A stretch of DNA of 64,000 nt from Leguminivora glycinivorella (Eukaryota > Arthropoda > Insecta > Lepidoptera > Tortricidae), in contig NC_062981.1 in the NCBI RefSeq assembly GCF_023078275.1, forward strand, positions 22,126,846 through 22,190,845, given 5' to 3'. The translations under genes and the position numbers were made by a program. Under the pieces are notes generated by a model. That model saw only the letters and a program-made list of their open reading frames with translations, was not told the DNA's origin and did no database searches. This document shows positions 32,101 through 44,170 of this stretch, piece after piece; within the stretch, counting starts at the first letter, position 1; every line of letters begins with the position of its first letter.

Positions 32101-32592
32101 CCCGGAAGCGACACAGAACGGGCAACACAGAACGGGCAACACTGAAACTATTTAAATATTAACGTACGAACCTATTGCAAATAAATTTAAAAATAACCCT
32201 GTATAAATTATGCTTATGGTTGTAAATGTTAAATCTATTTCACTATATTTATGTGAGTATTCTGATAATTATTGAAAAAAGCACAGATTGAGGTCCAGGT
32301 AACAGAGGTACCTTGCAGATGGCACGACGAAGAAACTACAAGTGTACAATATAGTGTACAAAAATAACTTAAATAACTTCAGAAAACTGTACTTGATATG
32401 ATTATGTACATCGGAAAGTGTCCAGTGGTAAACCGCCTCAACTACCGTACCTACAAAAAATGTAAGAGTATAAAGTATAAAGAGCGGGTCGGTCCCGGAA
32501 GGATATTTACAGGCGCTTTCTCAAGCGAATCTTTTGTACTTTGGAGACGCGTCGCGTCAGCGGGAGCGGAGCCTGGTGATGACGGTCGTCGG

Positions 32593-33081
32593 TCAACAGG
32601 GCGGGTCCTGGAGGGGGGGCGAGGCGCCGGGGCGCGGCTTGGCGAGGCTCTCGCGGCGCGCCAGCTCGGCCTCGCGCGCGTCCAGGCGCGCCTCCCGCCG
32701 GAGCAGCTCCGACTCCCGCTCGTCCAGCTGGCGCGCCAGCTCGGCCAAGCGCGCCTCGGCGTCCAGCAGGCGCGCGGCCAGCTCGGGGTCGGCGTGCGGC
32801 GGCGGGGAGGTGGAAGACGTGACGTCGTCGGCGGGCGGCGTGTGCGGCTTGAGCGCCACGTTGGGCTGGAAGTCGCGCTCGAAGCGCGTGCAGTCGGCGA
32901 CGCGCACGACGCGCTCGGGGTGCTGCAGCGCGGGCTCGCGCTTGCCCCAGGGCCGGAAGGCGGACAGCGCCCGGTAGTGCAGGTAGGGGTCCACGTACAG
33001 CGCATAGCCGTAGTCGTCGCCGCGCGCCTTCTTCGGCGGCGACTCCGGGGGCTCCGGCTTGCACACCACCGTGTCCACCAC
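32593..33081 (-). CDS. Last coding exon of an unrecognised GC-rich gene with C-terminal coiled coil
   Basis: On the minus strand a pyrimidine-rich CAATTCCAG acceptor (AG at 33082-33083) opens 162 codons and a stop. Third codon positions are almost all G or C, and the chosen frame has balanced composition; the five other overlapping frames are arginine/alanine/proline-rich artefacts of GC content. The N-terminal part has a basic proline-rich stretch (KPEPPESPPKKARG, nuclear-signal-like). Next comes an aromatic block (DYGYALYVDPYLHYRALSAF), a charged segment, then a helical heptad region rich in Leu, Glu and Arg (ELAARLLDAEARLAELARQL onwards, about 45 residues) forming a probable coiled coil. 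I do not recognise the family. Upstream exons lie beyond 33083. Confidence 0.7.
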   Translation of the reverse strand: MVDTVVCKPEPPESPPKKARGDDYGYALYVDPYLHYRALSAFRPWGKREPALQHPERVVRVADCTRFERDFQPNVALKPHTPPADDVTSSTSPPPHADPELAARLLDAEARLAELARQLDERESELLRREARLDAREAELARRESLAKPRPGASPPLQDPPC

Positions 33082-33451
33082 CTGGAATTGAGAAATAACT
33101 AGATTAAGTAACGTGTTTCTGTTTTTTTTTTTATGATATAGGTGGCGCACGAGCAACGTCTGATGGTCTTTTATCACAATGTTTTAATACATATTGAGGT
33201 ATGCCCACCCAAAAAGAGGCCATTATTATCATAACAATTTTGGCTACACATGACATGTATTTTAAAACAATGAAGTATCGTTTCTAATGTGTACAGGGTA
33301 AGAACTTGACAAAGTCAGTCAGTTTTTTTTATTTCATGAAAGTCAGTCAAGTTTTTCTTTCCGTTTAAGGGTAGATGTTGTAACTGTTGTAAGAAAAACG
33401 CCGGTAGATTATACTCTCATATTTTGTACCTTTTGAACGGTATATAGTCTG

Positions 33452-33573
33452 ACCAAAAAGAGTAGAAATTAAAAAGTGGCAACATTTTACTGACATCCCT
33501 TTCAAATCAATATGTGTGAGAAAACGGGACGACACTACGATGTTGCCACTTTTTAATTCCTACTCTTTTTGGT
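33452..33573. mobile_element. 122-bp TIR MITE (ACCAAAAAGAGTAG ends)
   Basis: ACCAAAAAGAGTAGAAATTA and, reversed, ACCAAAAAGAGTAGGAATTA extend through AAAAGTGGCAACAT on both arms, about 36 bases each. It lies in the intron of the minus-strand gene. Confidence 0.8.
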
Positions 33574-33859
33574 GCATTTTCTGTCATCAAATGTAAAATA
33601 GAGTCCTCAATCTATGTAACTAAAAAATAACTGTAATAGAAAAATGTGGGAATATCTCTCAAATATCGTCCCATGTATTTTATACGAAGAAGAACAATCT
33701 GCTAGGATAGCATACAATTTGCCAAATTAATGGAAAACTCACAGCCTCGAGCAAGACATGAAAATCGAAATTTCTTATTCGAATAACTAAAAACATCACT
33801 GCAAAAGGCAGAATCTTCATTCCGCATTTCGTTTACTTCAAAAACCTGACATCGCACGA

Positions 33860-34010
33860 AACTAAACGCACGTCCTCCGCCGCAGGCGGTAAATTCTCCA
33901 GCCTTACATGAAAATAACGCAGCCCCCCTCCCCCCGTCTGCAGACGTCACAACCCCCCGCCCCCGGTCGGATGTAGGTCGAGGCTCAGACGACCCCCAGA
34001 CGCACTGACA
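33860..34010 (-). promoter_or_regulatory. GC-rich island with GC-box and CRE-like motifs
   Basis: In an otherwise AT-rich intron this patch has GGGGGCGGGGGG and GGGGGGAGGGGGG runs on the minus strand and a TGACGTC (CRE core) between them. It could be an internal promoter or enhancer of the minus-strand gene. Nothing else supports that. Confidence 0.25.
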
Positions 34011-34965
34011 GATTATTGACAGACGTGGCGAGAATGTCGGAATTCGGGTATGATTGATTTAATAAACAAGGGTGGATTATGGAGAGAGTAGCGGAAAAAT
34101 GTGTCGCTAATATATTTTTTAAGAGTGATGCTAACTTAATTATCACTAGAGATAAGAAAGAGCCAGTAGAATTTTTTTCACATAATATGTCTAGTATCAG
34201 ACCTAGAAATAGGAATCTTACATGAACGTTTATGCCAAAGTGTAGTTTAGACGCTAAATTTAACCTTTTTTTTTTATTGTCTGGCTCTTAATAACCCGCT
34301 TGCAATTTTTTTGCAAATTTTTTAGGCCTTTTTGTACGTATAAGTTGGCAACACTTATTCAAATCAATATGACAGACGATAAACTTTATTTGGTGAAGTA
34401 TCTCCCAGCTTTAACAAACCAGCACTATTAATAATCGTAATATATCGTACCGTGCTCATATTAACGTCTCAAATCTCATTAATAATAGTAGCTACTGTAC
34501 ACACGGACACAATCCATCAAGTTTCGATATAACCTCGATAGCATTCGCGTTGCATGTTTATTAATGTTCTGGCCATTCAAATCGTCTGTTAAGGTGTGTA
34601 GGAATGATTTGCATGCAATACTGTATAAATAAGTACCCAGGATGCAAGTTTTTGTGCTCCGTTTTCTATAAAAGTCGGAAGTCCATTACATTACAACGAA
34701 TTTGAAGCGCAAAAACAATGATGCAAAAATAGGGCCGAACAGTGCGCACTAATAACATTTGATTTGAGTACCTAAAACAACAGATGTAGGTACCAGCAGC
34801 GGCTGGTCTATACAAACCGATTCCCACCGGCTTGCCTAAAATTGATTACTAGTAAAGTACCTAATATTAAGGTATATTTGTTTTTACTGTACATTTTGTA
34901 TGGAAGAACCTAAATGCTATGATTTTTCGGATGTTGTAGTTCTTTGAAAAAAAAAAACAACAGGG

Positions 34966-35226
34966 AATAGGCTAGTTTCCTAGTAGTCAAATCAGCTTCT
35001 TTTTAAAAGAACTATCAAAACGATTTGCAAATATGGAATTACTATGAAATACTGAGGAGTGACGTCACCGTCAATTCATTTACTTTATATCTTACTCTTT
35101 GATTTATTAAATAGAAATTATGGTTAAACATAACTGTCCATATTATTCTTCTAATTATGTGGTGCTTTATTTCGTGCACTGCATAAAATATTTTATTTTA
35201 AGTAGGTATAGGAAACTCTCCTATTG
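34966..35226 (+). mobile_element. TIR MITE (AATAGGCTAGTTTCCT family), copy 1
   Basis: The start AATAGGCTAGTTTCCTAG and the reversed end CAATAGGAGAGTTTCCTATA are inverted repeats. It includes GAGTGACGTCACCGTCAATT and TGTGGTGCTTTATTTCGTGC. A second copy at 37460-37720 is in the opposite orientation. Confidence 0.75.
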
Positions 35227-35876
35227 TAGTACCTATTGTATATATATGCTGCTTCTATGTGACTCAGCTCCATATTCCATACTTAATATAAATTTAATTG
35301 TGGATTAAAACCAGCCAGTTAAAACCGATATACAAAACTACAGACAAGTTTACAAGTTTACACAGTTGTTGCATACATCGTTGTATCAAACTTTATAGAG
35401 AGTAATGAAGTTTGGTATGAACCGAAGAACCTTAATCTCCTAATAATAAAGTATGATATTGCTATTAACTGTACGACACATGGTATTGCTGATATAATGT
35501 TGTATTTACATGAAAACGTCAAGGCCACATTTTTTCTTCTCACCGATATATAGATTGCACTCTACGTATAACCGTGTGCCAAATGATTTATTTCGGCCCG
35601 AAACTTTTAGTTATTTGGCAACAAATATAAACCAAATTATTTTAATGATTTTCAAAACTTTCAAAAGTGATATACCTAATGATAAAACTTCAGGCCGTCC
35701 TTTACGCACTATATGTAAGTGCGAAAAGAACGGCCATACGTTTTATCGTCTATAGCGCGACCATGCTTGCCTGCCTGATCACTTATTTCGTCGATATGTC
35801 TATAATTCCGCAAACTTTTGGGCGTTCCCTCGTATGGACCACTTTTCAAACACTGTCCGACTGTTTTTCTCTACAG
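35227..35876. other. Non-coding, one small hairpin
   Basis: The only structure seen is GGCCGTCCTTTACGCA paired with TGCGAAAAGAACGGCC at 35692-35735. The related word GCGAAAAGGACGGCCTGAAG occurs near 60055, suggesting a repeat family. No gene recognised. Confidence 0.4.
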
Positions 35877-36039
35877 GTGCCGTAGCCAAGTGGCATTTCT
35901 GCGAGGCGAAACGAAACGGAAACGAAACGCCGCGAAAGGTAGTCCGGCTCAAGATACGGCTCAATACGCAAGAGAGATAAAGATAGATATCTACGAGCGT
36001 TTCGTTTCGTGAGCGTTTGTGCCATTCGGCTACGTAACC
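35877..36039. mobile_element. TIR MITE with GTGCCGTAGCC ends
   Basis: GTGCCGTAGCCAAGTGGCA and TGCCATTCGGCTACGTAAC bound an inner inverted pair, CGAAACGAAACG and CGTTTCGTTTCG. About 163 bases, non-coding. Confidence 0.75.
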
Positions 36040-36324
36040 AGGTAGTACAGGTCAATTTCTCAACCGAATATCGTGAAATTAATAATGTAGGTATACAATA
36101 TTTAAGATTTTTCGGAGTCAGTATTTGGAATTCTCATAAGGAAATGTGCGTGGTCTTTAGTAGTAAATTTATCGTCTCCTTGCTTTGTCACTGTCAGCAT
36201 GTAGAATAAGCGGAGACTAAGCTAGTTAAGGTACTACAGAGATAGATGCTGTAGAACCGAACCTAGGCTCTCCCATTTACCTGATCCGGTCGGCAAAGGG
36301 CACAGAGGAAGGTTAATGGCCCGT

Positions 36325-36339
36325 GGGGGGGGGGGGGGG
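36325..36339 (+). repeat. Homopolymer run of 15 G
   Basis: Fifteen consecutive G bases in otherwise mixed sequence, a likely source of assembly or polymerase error. Confidence 0.85.
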
Positions 36340-36483
36340 TGAAAGTAAAATGGCCGACTTGAATATCGCCAGTACTGGGTACTAGTGTACATAGTAACTA
36401 TTTATTAATCTGTGGTACTAGTCAAGTTTAGACTTTACCATGGCTATTGCCTACAGAGTTGCAAGTTTATGGGGCGTATAGTG

Positions 36484-36656
36484 AGTGAAATCCATACTTC
36501 CATACTACCTCTAAAATGGGAAAGTGTGTGTGTCGGTTTTTTTCGGACGGACAACGTCCTTCACGGCAAAACGGAGCGACGAATTGTCGTGATTTTTAAG
36601 TGGCATAGGCTACTTTTTGTCTCCTAACGCGAGCGAAGCCGCGGGCAAAAGCTAGT
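36484..36656 (-). repeat. RTE-like tail repeat, minus-strand copy
   Basis: In the minus orientation it reads AACTAGCTTTTGCCCGCGGC near the start, then CAATTCGTCGCTCCGTTTTG, then CACACACACTTTCCC. It is the same family as the block inside direct repeats A and B but lacks their middle portion. Confidence 0.7.
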
Positions 36657-37459
36657 TAAATATATTTTGGTACTCGCGCCGTGTGATGTAACACATAGTT
36701 CTTTGGTTTAATTCTATACTACTCTTCTCTATGTATGACGTAAGAATGTTTCTCGAATATTACACCCTAAAGTTTCCGAATTAGGTACTAACTTAGGTAT
36801 TAAAAGAAGTGTGTCTACAATGGTATAGGATCAAGTCATACCGACGACCTACTTCAAATTCTTTCAGTCATATACAATCAAACACTTGCTTAATTCCATT
36901 TAACTTTTTTTTTATTGATTTATCAAAAATTACAATTTACTGTAAACTAATAAACTAATAGTAATATCTCCCGCTGTTCAAGATATAGGGCGCTGGTACC
37001 ATTAATTAATACAAGAGATAGCCAGATCTTAACCATGGACTCGTAAGACGAGGAGGCGGGCATAGACAAAACAACCCGTGCGTACGGTAATGCGGAACTC
37101 TGTTGAATAAATAAACAACAGGGCTGCCACTTTAATGTAAGAAAATTTACAAGTATTTGCGGGAAGAGAAAAATAGTCTTCTCTTCAGACTAAGCATATA
37201 CTTAAGTACCTACATTTCATCGCTAATAAGCTCAACATTTTATGAAATCCTGTAAGATTTTTCTCATTAAAAATTTTTGCTCCCTAAATTTTTTATTATC
37301 ACTGGCACAAAAAATCCCACATAAAACATATTTAGATTACGAAAAATCTCAATCTAATCAGACAGTAATGGCAAGCTGTAGAGAACCCGTAGATCATTTA
37401 TTTAGGAACTTGACATGGCTCTACAGACATTATTTAGAGCGGCGTGAGGGGAATGCAGG
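36657..37459. other. Non-coding, nothing recognised
   Basis: AT-rich sequence without clear repeat boundaries or coding character. Confidence 0.4.
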
Positions 37460-37720
37460 ATAGGCTAGGTAGTTTCCTATACTTAAAATAAAATATTTAT
37501 GCAGTGCACGAAATAAAGCACCACATAATTAGAAGAAAAACATGGGCAGTAGTTATTTTTAAACATAATTTATATTTAATAAATCAAAAAGAAAGATATA
37601 CAGTGAATGAATTGACCGTGACGTCACTGCTCAGTATTTCATAGTAATTCCATATTAGCAAATCATTTCGACAGTTCTTAAAAAATAAGCTGATTTGACT
37701 AGCAGGAAACTAGCCTATTG
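37460..37720 (-). mobile_element. TIR MITE (AATAGGCTAGTTTCCT family), copy 2
   Basis: The reverse complement of 34966-35226 with small differences, with shared blocks such as GCACGAAATAAAGCACCACA and GACCGTGACGTCACTGCTC. The two copies lie 2.2 kb apart in inverted orientation and could pair. Confidence 0.75.
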
Positions 37721-37775
37721 CAAGGAAGGGATAAGAATTAAACGATATTTTTAAAATTTAGTAAAAACACCTTTT

Positions 37776-38030
37776 GACGACCGGTCTGGCGCAGTCGGTA
37801 GTGACCCTGCCTGCTACGCCGCGGGTTCGAATCCCAGTAAGGGCATTTATTTGTGTGATGAACACAGATATTTGTTCCTGAGTCATGGATGTTTTCTATG
37901 TATAAAAGTATCTATATATTATATATATCGTTGTCTGAGTATGAGTACCCACAACACAAGCCTTCTTGAGCTTACCGTGGGCCTCAGTCAATCTGTGTAA
38001 GAATGTCCTATAATATTTATTTATTTATTT
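37776..38030 (+). mobile_element. tRNA-derived SINE, second full-length copy
   Basis: Same head and body as 26970-27229 with one change in the promoter: the stretch between the A and B boxes is shortened (CGCGGGTTCGAATCCC, lacking GTCCC). It ends in (TTTA)n. AAAACA on both sides may be a short target duplication. Confidence 0.85.
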
Positions 38031-38450
38031 CAAAACAGTAAAAATAATATCGTCAACCCTATCACGCAGTCGTCAATGGCCGTTTGTTTTGACATAAACG
38101 CAAAATGGCGCGGATTCCGCGCGCGCCATCGCTTCGATTTCATTAAAACTTGTGTTGATTTAGCGTTCTCTTACACGATTACCGACAAGAATGCTGTAAT
38201 GGTACTAATGGCCGATGGAAACTTACAATGAGAATATAAATAGTCCGTTTAAGAATAAGAATAAGAAAGGTTTATTGCCTTATACATACAGTTACAACAA
38301 AATACATGCAATTATTAAAAACTATTACAGACGAGTTATATCTATTAATATAGTGAGTAAAGAGATATTTTTTTTGAATTGGATTTTTACGCTATGTATA
38401 CGCATAGGGATTACGACTACATCAAAAAATGGCATTCTGTTTAGTCCGTC
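38031..38450. other. Non-coding, with a reversed LINE tail
   Basis: TTTAAGAATAAGAATAAGAA at about 38248 followed by GGTTTATTG looks like the 3' tail of a minus-oriented LINE, of the same kind as the tail at 9845-9866. Nothing else recognised. Confidence 0.35.
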
Positions 38451-38828
38451 AGTTAGATCGTCCAAAAATACTGAACACATATTTTTCGCTTTTTCTAATT
38501 AATGAAAAAATTCAAAGATATAGAGCATCAATGTTAGGTTCTAAACAAATGCGATTATTGCGTATACAAGTTTAACACCAGTTTAACAGATTAAGAAAAA
38601 AGCTGTCACGTCAATGTCACTTAAATTTGTTATTTTTGTCGAATATAAATATTTTATTTTGTAAAATAGTGATAAATTCTAGTACAAACTTGTAATATAT
38701 GAACAGTTACTTACCAGCGCAACCTGATAATATATCTGAACGAAATAAGTACGACTTCGCAGTAAAATACGTCCGGAACGTTATTGGTTGCTCCTGTCAA
38801 TAAGCACTATTTCCCCGATATCCTTATA

Positions 38829-40460
38829 ATGCTTCGCACCCCGCCTAACTCTCATAAAAAGGTACGTCCATCAGCGGGAGAGTCTTCGGAAATATCTGTC
38901 GGCTCTACAGGACAAACTAAAGATGCAGATCAACCTCTCCAGCCTACCAACTCTGACCTAGAGGTCAACCAAACTTTCATTATTGAGTCGACCGCACTAG
39001 AATCTGATGAGGTAAGTGCGCCTAGTATGGAACGAAATAGTCATGTCAACAAAAACAACAACTCGCTAAATCAAAAAGAATTAAATGTGTTGACTAATAC
39101 CACGGAAAATATATGTATTTCAGATTTCACCACCAAGACCCACACCACTAAGAAGGGAAAACCTAAAAATGAGGCTAATGAAAAAGAAGATCCAAGAGTC
39201 ACAGAAATCCAATATGCCGTAATCAATAATGTTCAAATGTTCTCAGAAATTACAGGAAAAATAGCAAGACTAACAAGCGACCTTATCAGTGAAAAATACC
39301 TTACTGCATCAAACAAACGAACCATAATTTCTCTGATGGATAAACAAATACATATGGTTAAAAAACTGCCAAATATTGTTAACGAATACAAAACTACGGA
39401 ACATGAATTCTATTGTAACAACATAGAAAACATTCTGAAAACAGAATTTAAGTCCCCAATTACGGAACTACAAAATAGAATCAGTACAATGCAAACAAAT
39501 AGTCTTTTACACATGAATGAGATCCAAAAGGAAATAGATAACCTCAAACAAAATATAAGAGAACTTCAAATAGCTCGCACCGCCCCTGCTGCGCCGTCTT
39601 CGCGCGAATATGTGAATGAACCAAATGGCCAGAGAATGTCATATGCTGCAGTCGCTGCAACTCCCCCAACTACCAATCACCAAAAACAATACGACTATAA
39701 CCCTGTACCCCCCAAAACAAGCTTCACTGTGCTTCTCGAATCTTCTGACCCAACATATACAGGAGATGACATCATTAAAGAAATTAAATCATCAGTTGAT
39801 GTGATTAGTATGGGCATAGGCATTGCTAGCGTGAGAACAACTAAAAATAATAAAGTTGCCATCACATGCGACACCGAACAGGAACGAGAAAAATTAAATG
39901 AAGCCTTGAAACAGAAATCACCCCATCTAGCAGCATCTTTACCAGCCTTAAAGAATCCGTTGGTGCGTTTCACAGGAATTACCCCTGATTTGACTAACGA
40001 CCAAGTAGTAGAGGCGGTATCCAAACAAAACAAAAAGTTAACTGATAATATACCAGAACAAGACTTTATTCTGAAACCCATTCGCACCACTGCAGGACGC
40101 TCCGGCACCACAAGAAACATCATCATGGAAACTAGCCCCGCTCTATGGAGTGCGCTCATTAACACAAAAGTTAAAATTGGATACTTACAAGTCTTAGTCT
40201 TAGAACAGTCACCGGTGTATCAATGCTTTAAATGCCTAGGATACAACCACAAGGCAATCAATTGCCCCAACTCAACCAACTGCGGTTTTTGTTCAGAAAA
40301 ACATGATACTAGAAGCTGCCCAAATAGAAATAACATTCCCCGTTGTGTCAACTGCTGTCAAAAAGATGAGAGGAAAAGCTGCCATCCTGCATACAGCCAG
40401 GACTGCCCTGAGTGGAGAAAAGCAGACAAATTAGCACGAATGACTATCAGATACTGCTAA
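38829..40460 (+). CDS. LINE ORF1 protein with CCHC knuckles
   Basis: 543 residues from the ATG at 38829 (an upstream in-frame TTG is not a credible start). The N-terminal region is polar and low in complexity, with a predicted helical stretch around residues 170-250. A proline-rich linker follows. The C-terminus has CFKCLGYNHKAINC, CGFCSEKHDTRSC and CVNCCQKDERKSCH..DC knuckles. This is the RNA-binding, Gag-like component of the retrotransposon particle. It is intact, unlike ORF2, and ends by overlapping the region where the ORF2 frame opens. Confidence 0.9.
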   Translation: MLRTPPNSHKKVRPSAGESSEISVGSTGQTKDADQPLQPTNSDLEVNQTFIIESTALESDEVSAPSMERNSHVNKNNNSLNQKELNVLTNTTENICISDFTTKTHTTKKGKPKNEANEKEDPRVTEIQYAVINNVQMFSEITGKIARLTSDLISEKYLTASNKRTIISLMDKQIHMVKKLPNIVNEYKTTEHEFYCNNIENILKTEFKSPITELQNRISTMQTNSLLHMNEIQKEIDNLKQNIRELQIARTAPAAPSSREYVNEPNGQRMSYAAVAATPPTTNHQKQYDYNPVPPKTSFTVLLESSDPTYTGDDIIKEIKSSVDVISMGIGIASVRTTKNNKVAITCDTEQEREKLNEALKQKSPHLAASLPALKNPLVRFTGITPDLTNDQVVEAVSKQNKKLTDNIPEQDFILKPIRTTAGRSGTTRNIIMETSPALWSALINTKVKIGYLQVLVLEQSPVYQCFKCLGYNHKAINCPNSTNCGFCSEKHDTRSCPNRNNIPRCVNCCQKDERKSCHPAYSQDCPEWRKADKLARMTIRYC

Positions 40461-43400
40461 GGGCACTCAACCGCATTGTCCAGCCTACAACAACACTCCA
40501 CGACCCACTTCACACAACAGAATAAAATTTCTACAAGCCAACCTGGGTAGAGGATTTGCGGCAACACATGAATTCAAGCAATATCTCACTTTACACAAAT
40601 ACGATATTGCTTTCATCACGGAACCATACGTGGGAAAAAACAATATTCTAAAGGCTATAAGCGGCTACAACCTATATCAAACTCCATCAATCAGCAACAG
40701 AGTAAAAGCCTGCATAGCTGTTAAAAGCGACCTTGGAGCTTCCTCGGTATCACCCAGCATTGTACCAGCAACCTAGCTACAGTACAGTTAAGCTTACGGA
40801 ACTCCAAAATTCTACTCACAAGCGTATATATCGAACCTGATGAAGACGTATCTAACACTCTTCTACATCTAGAATTATACTTACAATCAAACAGGCATGC
40901 AAAACATATCATTTGCGGTGATTTCAACGGCTGGCACACAATGTGGGGATCTACTAGGAATAACCAAAGAGGAATAGACATGCAAGACCTCATCATAGCA
41001 AACGACCTCAACGTATGCAACATCGGTTCAGAACCTACTTTCGAAAATTTGTTTCAAGGACAACTCAGATCATCGATCATCGATCTCACTCTCGCATCAG
41101 GAAACATCGTAAATCACATTCAAAATTGGAAAATTAATCACGACGTCTCACCCTCATCTGATCACCACGCCATTGAATTTTCTTATTACCTAGAAAATGA
41201 AACGCCACGAAAAAACATCACGAAAACTACCTACAGGTACAATACCGATATGGCAGACTGGCAAAATGTGACCTCCAAAATAAAAGAAGAAGTGATATCA
41301 GCAGGTCTGGAAGATCCCGACTTTGACAACTTGAATGAAAATAAAATAGACGAATACATAAAAAACCTCAGCCACGCAATCTTACGAGCCTGTGACTTAA
41401 CTATCAAGAGAAAATCTAACCACACGAAAGCAGTATGGTGGACGGAAGACCTCACTAAACTGAAAAAGAGGGTTATTCACTTGCATCACCGAACACAAGA
41501 TCTTAAAAAAGGCAATAAAAATCTAGACAACATAATCAAAGAACAACAAGACGCCAGAACCGAATATGTTACCGCTATTCACAAAACATCATCAGAACAC
41601 TTCAGAAGTTTCTGCTCAAACCAGAGCCATGAACATGTTTGGACTCTTACCAATAAACTGCTAAAAGATGTTCCCCAGCCGCAACCCACAACAACTTTGA
41701 AAATATCACCAACCGAATACACTAACTCAAGTAAAGAAACAGCTGAAGCCCTCATGCATAAGTTTTTCCCCGACGATAACAACTTAAATGATAATTACCA
41801 ACAACAGACTCTCAGAACTTTGATAAACTCCCCTTCAAATGGAAATAATGATAACTATTTCACACAAGAAGAAATCATAGAAATGAGCAAATCAATGAAC
41901 TCGAAAAAAGCTCCAGGAATCGACCACCTCACACCTGACATATGTTATCATTTCATCGACACATACCCGATGCTCTTTACCCGACTCCTTAATCGCTGCC
42001 TACGACTTTGCTACTTCCCAAAGTACTGGAAAACCGCGTTTATAAAGACTATCCCGAAGCCTAATAAATCCGATTATGCCGACGTCGCCTCCTACAGACC
42101 CATAGGCTTACTTAACGTTTTTGGTAAAATGTATGAGAAACTGATAGCAAAAAGATTAACGCATCATATGCATATTACTAATACAGCAAATCCAAAACAA
42201 TATGGCTTCAAAGAGCAAAAATCAACTACTGATGCACTAGCCCATGCAATCGACATCATGAAGCAAGCTAAATCTCAAAAAAGTTAGTGGTTGCCATATC
42301 ACTTGATATCCAAGGCGCTTTCGATCATGCTTGGTGGCCTGCACTATTTATACGGCTAAAACACATAAATTGCCCAGGAAACATATACAAAGTTATCCAA
42401 AGTTACTGCTCAGATCGCACAATATATCTTAATTACGCTGATGCAACCTCCACCAAGACACAAAACCGAGGCTGCGTTCAGGGATCAGTACTTGGACCTA
42501 TTATATGGAATCTTATAATGGACAGCCTGCTAGATACCTACCTCCCTGATGGCAATTACATCCAGGCCTATGCTGACGATGTTCTCCTCATCTGTACAGC
42601 CCGAGATAAACAACAACTACAAACTAACACGAACCATATCTTGCAAGTCATATCTCGTTGGGGCTCAGGAAATTATCTTAATTTTGGACCGGAAAAAACT
42701 CAAATGATCACCTGTACCCCTAAAGCCAAGACATGCTCATTTTTCATGGATAATGTAACCCTAAAATTTTCTGACAGTTTCAAACTTCTTGGAGTAGTAA
42801 TTGACGAAAAGTTTAAGTTTATCCGTCACTGCGAGTACATCATTAAAAAGGCGCAGAAGCTATTTGGCAAATTATGCCATTATATTCGCCCTACATGGGG
42901 TATACACTCCGCCAATATATCTATAATATATGAACACGTAATAGAACCCACTATAACGTATGCCGCAGAGATTTGGAGCAGCGCTACTAAATATAAAAAA
43001 GTAACCAACGCCCTACTCAGTCTACAAAGAGGGTTTGCAATCAAAATCATCCGAGGCTTCCGTACGCTCCCTACCATCGCTTCCATAGCCCTAGCAGATC
43101 TCATCCCACTTCATCTGAAAGTCAAAGAAATAGCAGAAATTGAACAAACCAAACGCACCGGAATCAGCAAACACCTACGCTCAGATATTATTCTAGACAC
43201 GAAAATACATCCAGCAAAATTACTTCACCCGTCCCAAAGAATATCAACAGAGATAAACAAAGTGAACAACACTGAGGACCTCGAGATTTACAATACTATA
43301 GATATGCATCACATTTACACCGACGGCAGCAAACACGACGGAGGAGTTGGCGCAGCATTTGTCATATATTATCCAGACGGCAAGAGAACCATCAAGCAGA

Positions 43401-44170
43401 TAAAACTACATGAATGTTGCACGGCTTTCCAGGCAGAATGTGTTGCTATAGAGGCAGCCTGCGAAACATCCCTAGAATTGAAACTCCAAAATATAACCAT
43501 CTTCTCCGACTCCATGGCAGCTCTTCAAGAAATTACTAACAGAAGCAGCACCAACCACACCGTAAACAAAATCCACAAGGCAATTAAACTGTTACAACAA
43601 ACTGGGTCCATAACTTTCTGCTGGATCAAAGCACACGTGGGAATCGCAGGAAATGAGGACGCTGATAGAGAAGCAAAAATCGCCGCTACACTTCATAACA
43701 CTCCTGACTTCGACCGGATCCCCGTATCTTACATAAAACGCCTTTGCCGAACAGAGACCAAAGAAACTCATAAAAACATATATATAAGCTCTACCACCGG
43801 ACTGCACTTAAAAAACTGGCTACCAACATTGGACGACATCCAAAATCTCAGAAATAAGATTACGCTATCATTCCACCTCACCCAAATTCTCACCGGCCAT
43901 GGCTATCACAAAACGTACCTCCACCGCTTCAAAATCACCCCCGATGACCTATGCCCATGTGATCAAACCACTCCACAATCCATAGACCATCTCCTTAGAT
44001 ATTGCCCTAAATTTATAAACCCACGTCTCGACCACGAAATCATATGTCAAAATCTCAAAATTGACCCTTATAACCTTTTGGAAATTATTACAAAAAACAC
44101 GACTCTAGAATCATTCTGTAAATTTATCACTTATATAGTTAACCAACTCAAAAAATTTAATGGTACATAA
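40444..44170 (+). pseudogene. LINE ORF2: endonuclease, reverse transcriptase, RNase H; two frameshifts
   Basis: The APE-type endonuclease begins near IKFLQANLGRG (40522) and includes ITEPY. A frameshift at about 40740-40776 puts the rest (IICGDFNGWHTMWGS, SSDHHAIEF) in the next frame. The reverse transcriptase follows: KKAPGIDHLTPD, ASYRPIGLLNVFGKMYEKL. A second shift in the A run at about 42278-42284 moves to the frame carrying SLDIQGAFDHAWW, GCVQGSVLGPI and the catalytic YADD (42569-42580). The RNase H domain (YTDGSKHDGG, AFQAECVAIEAA, FSDSMAAL, HVGIAGNEDADREA) keeps its acidic residues. A C-terminal Cys-His motif (CPC..H.L.YC) ends it. Two small shifts mean this copy is probably dead but recent. 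Confidence 0.88.

Larger units (their letters stand above)
27230..32592 (-). other. Repeat-poor AT-rich block; possible ~5-kb 3' UTR of the minus-strand gene
   Basis: Downstream (minus sense) of the stop at 32593, about 5 kb is AT-rich and nearly free of the repeats that crowd the rest of the window. The only insertions seen are a small inverted-repeat relic at 27869-27985 and a LINE-tail scrap at 29061-29120. Minus-strand AATAAA words are scattered and one near 27471 would close the block. Low transposon density next to a coding exon suggests a long 3' UTR, but no sequence feature proves transcription. Confidence 0.35.

Noticed and set aside
32398..33102. Long plus-strand and alternative minus-strand frames over the GC-rich exon
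   Set aside because: High GC removes stops in all frames. Only the 32593-33081 minus frame has a matching splice acceptor, balanced composition and G/C-biased third positions.
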